Assembly: GCA_020638995.1 (NCBI GenBank)
Contig: JACKHM010000001.1
Location: 558,001 to 622,000 of the forward strand
Direction of reading: 5' to 3'
DNA from: Planctomycetaceae bacterium
Lineage (GTDB): Bacteria; Planctomycetota; Planctomycetia; Pirellulales; Pirellulaceae
DNA: 64,000 bases
Shown: piece by piece, positions 62,227 to 64,000 of the stretch
Numbering within the stretch: position 1 is the stretch's first letter
How the letters are laid out: every line of letters begins with the position of its first letter
Notes under the pieces: generated by a model
Told to the model about the DNA's origin: nothing
Database searches by the model: none
What the model saw: only the letters and a program-made list of their open reading frames with translations
Made by a program: the position numbers and the translations under genes

Positions 62227-64000
62227 ATGCGAAACCTGTTTTCATCCCTGCTTTCATTTGTGTGTCGCCATTGGGGCAAAGTTTTGCCGACGGCTCTCGT
62301 GATCGCTAGCGGAGTGGCTTACGCGACAGTTCCGTTGGTGCGTGACAAGACTCACGTCGCGTGGCATGCCGCACTGTCGTGGACGGGGCTCGAACAATCA
62401 TCGGTCGATTCGAGCGAGGTCTTCTGGTGCCCAATGCATCCACAAATCAAAAGCAACAAGGAAAACGCGGTCTGCCCGATCTGCAACATGGCACTGGTCG
62501 AATTGGAGGGGGGCATCGTCGACGCGCCGGAACGTTTGACGCTATCGGCACGGCAAATCCAGCAAGCGGGCGTCGTTACCGAACCGGTGAGACGCCGCAA
62601 GCTCTATCGCGAAATTGACACCACGGGGCGCATCGACTACGACGAGCGCCGTTATGCGGGAATCAGTTCCTGGATCAACGGAAAGAGCCGGATTGAGAAG
62701 CTACACGTCAATTTCAAAGGTGAGCGTGTTGAGAAGGGTGGTCTTGTCGCTGAGTTGTATAGTCCTGCACTGATTACGGCGCAACAGGAGTATGTCCTTG
62801 CGAAACGAGCGCGTGATGCAAGAACAGCCAATACTTCAGTTGGTCAAGTCAACGGGCGTCGCAGGCTTGACGAAGGTGATTTGCTGCAATCCACCCGCGA
62901 GAGACTGCAATACCAAGGCCTGACACCGGCTCAAGTTGACCAACTGCACGCGGCTGAAAAAGTTCTCGATCGAATTCCCATCTATGCGCCAATCAGCGGC
63001 ACGGTGATTGCGCGACATGTGCAGGAAGGCCAATACGTCAGCGAAGGAGAATGGCTCTTTCACCTGGCGGATCTTTCGCACCTCTGGCTGTTGGCGGATG
63101 TCTACGAGGACGAAATGTCCTTGGTCGCATTAGAGCAAAGTGTCGAACTATCGGTTCGCGCATTTCCCGGAGAAACATTCGAAGGCAAAGTCTCGTTTAT
63201 CGACCCGATGGTGCAGCCGGAGACGCGCACGATAAGGGTCCGGATCGACGTTGTTAATCCGGACGGACGGTTGAAGCCAGGAATGTATGCGAGGGCTCAG
63301 CTGCTCAATGAGCTGCCGGAGCTGGTGGCGGTCCCTGAAAACGCCGTGCTTTGGTCCGGGCAACGCGCTGTCGTGATCGTCAAGCAGGGGGAAGGTAGCT
63401 TCCAACCACGCGAAGTACGAATCGGTCACCGCTGGATTTACTCGAATGGCCAAGCTTCCCCGTCGCGGGAGAAGCTCGATTTCGGCTCCGGGCGCGAACG
63501 ATACCACGAGGTGCTGGCCGGTTTGACACCCGGCGAAGAGGTCGTTACCGCCGGTGCGTTCTTGCTAAGTGCCGAAAGCCAATTTCAAAGCGTGTTGGAA
63601 AAGATGCTTCCACCCGAGAGCCAGTCGATCAGTCTGGAGGAGGCGATCGGCGAACCGCTCGCAAGAGAACTCCGGCAAATGCTGGATCAGTATTTTGCGT
63701 TGAGCAAGGCACTGGCCGATGACCAGATTGGGACGGTCAATAACCAATTCGCCAATCTCCGACAGGCTGCAGAGGTATTGGCTCGTACGGCCGATGACGC
63801 CAACGCGCCCAAACTAGCGGAAGCTGCTCGAAAAGTTGGGACACAAGCAGCTCGATCGGCAGACGAGCCGCTGAAAGATGCTGTCGAAGCACGTACGGCT
63901 TTCGGGCGTATCAGTCGCTCGACAATCCAGTTGCTGGCGGAGAACGGTGGACAGACGTTGCTGGGAAAGGACGCATTTTTGTTTCGCTGCGGCATGTCCG
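62227..64000 (+). CDS. Efflux RND periplasmic adaptor with heavy-metal-binding and DUF3347-like domains (partial)
   Basis: Open to the right edge (591 codons visible). Signal/anchor (VLPTALVIASGVAYATVPLV), then a heavy-metal-binding domain FWCPMHPQIKSNKENAVCPI with CPICNMAL (about residues 66-90), as in CusB-type adaptors of Cu/Ag systems. The adaptor core includes KLHVNFKGERVEKGGLVAEL, coiled coil, SGTVIARHVQEGQYVSEGEW and LWLLADVYEDEMSLV. The C-terminal part (ALSKALADDQIGTVNNQF) resembles DUF3347, a Cu-binding module. Fourth adaptor of the window; its pump must lie beyond the edge. Confidence 0.9.
   Translation, partial: MRNLFSSLLSFVCRHWGKVLPTALVIASGVAYATVPLVRDKTHVAWHAALSWTGLEQSSVDSSEVFWCPMHPQIKSNKENAVCPICNMALVELEGGIVDAPERLTLSARQIQQAGVVTEPVRRRKLYREIDTTGRIDYDERRYAGISSWINGKSRIEKLHVNFKGERVEKGGLVAELYSPALITAQQEYVLAKRARDARTANTSVGQVNGRRRLDEGDLLQSTRERLQYQGLTPAQVDQLHAAEKVLDRIPIYAPISGTVIARHVQEGQYVSEGEWLFHLADLSHLWLLADVYEDEMSLVALEQSVELSVRAFPGETFEGKVSFIDPMVQPETRTIRVRIDVVNPDGRLKPGMYARAQLLNELPELVAVPENAVLWSGQRAVVIVKQGEGSFQPREVRIGHRWIYSNGQASPSREKLDFGSGRERYHEVLAGLTPGEEVVTAGAFLLSAESQFQSVLEKMLPPESQSISLEEAIGEPLARELRQMLDQYFALSKALADDQIGTVNNQFANLRQAAEVLARTADDANAPKLAEAARKVGTQAARSADEPLKDAVEARTAFGRISRSTIQLLAENGGQTLLGKDAFLFRCGMS

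Overview
The window looks like chromosomal or accessory DNA from a planctomycete, probably of the Pirellulales. The clues are a DUF1559 pilin-like protein (52391-53404), extracellular proteins with the planctomycete N-terminal export motif (54690-57614 and 57691-60012), many small secreted His- or Cys-rich proteins, and moderately high GC. Placement below phylum is inference. I saw no rRNA, tRNA, CRISPR array or transposase.

Layout. 1-17 kb: heavy-metal efflux. A minus-strand operon (small Cys-rich protein, CusB-like adaptor, RND pump cut by the window edge), a plus-strand TolC-like lipoprotein, a Gly/His tandem-repeat protein, TPR, DUF4105 and MetA-like outer-membrane proteins, then a second adaptor-RND pair with a four-helix-bundle (23S IVS protein family) gene wedged between its two genes. 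16-21 kb: small His-rich secreted proteins and an HtrA protease. 21-27 kb: a third efflux operon (Cys-rich protein, pseudo-receiver, adaptor, HME-RND, PII-like protein). 27-40 kb: ion handling (MFS/spermidine synthase fusion, NhaA, bestrophin, MgtC, P1B-4 ATPase, beta-carbonic anhydrase, SulP). 40-47 kb: secreted proteins, a SpoIIE/RsbU-type phosphatase, and a second, frameshifted P1B-4 ATPase. 48-53 kb: an NtrC/NtrB-type two-component pair next to a cyclase-like toroid protein, with two good sigma-54 promoter candidates. 53-60 kb: surface proteins, a broken DUF3147 gene and a decayed DUF3105 copy. 60-64 kb: a mercury-type operon (MerR with its operator, MerT/MerE-like membrane protein, thioredoxin-like protein, Cys-rich protein, fourth efflux adaptor).

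Most striking signals. (1) In the mercury operon two consecutive membrane/secreted protein genes are each interrupted by a single in-frame TGA exactly where a cysteine of a metal-binding motif is expected; this fits selenocysteine, with nonsense mutation as the alternative. (2) A family of imperfect palindromes built from GAGTCGAGAGTC-like arms occurs between operon genes and also in frame inside coding genes; one copy carries the four-helix-bundle gene. (3) All four efflux adaptor genes are preceded by a short secreted Cys-rich gene. (4) The second P1B-4 ATPase has a -1 frameshift exactly at a perfect 14-bp inverted repeat. (5) An undescribed roughly 75-residue HFD/WR/GFETSH domain occurs in two proteins, one of them behind a near-consensus sigma-54 promoter.
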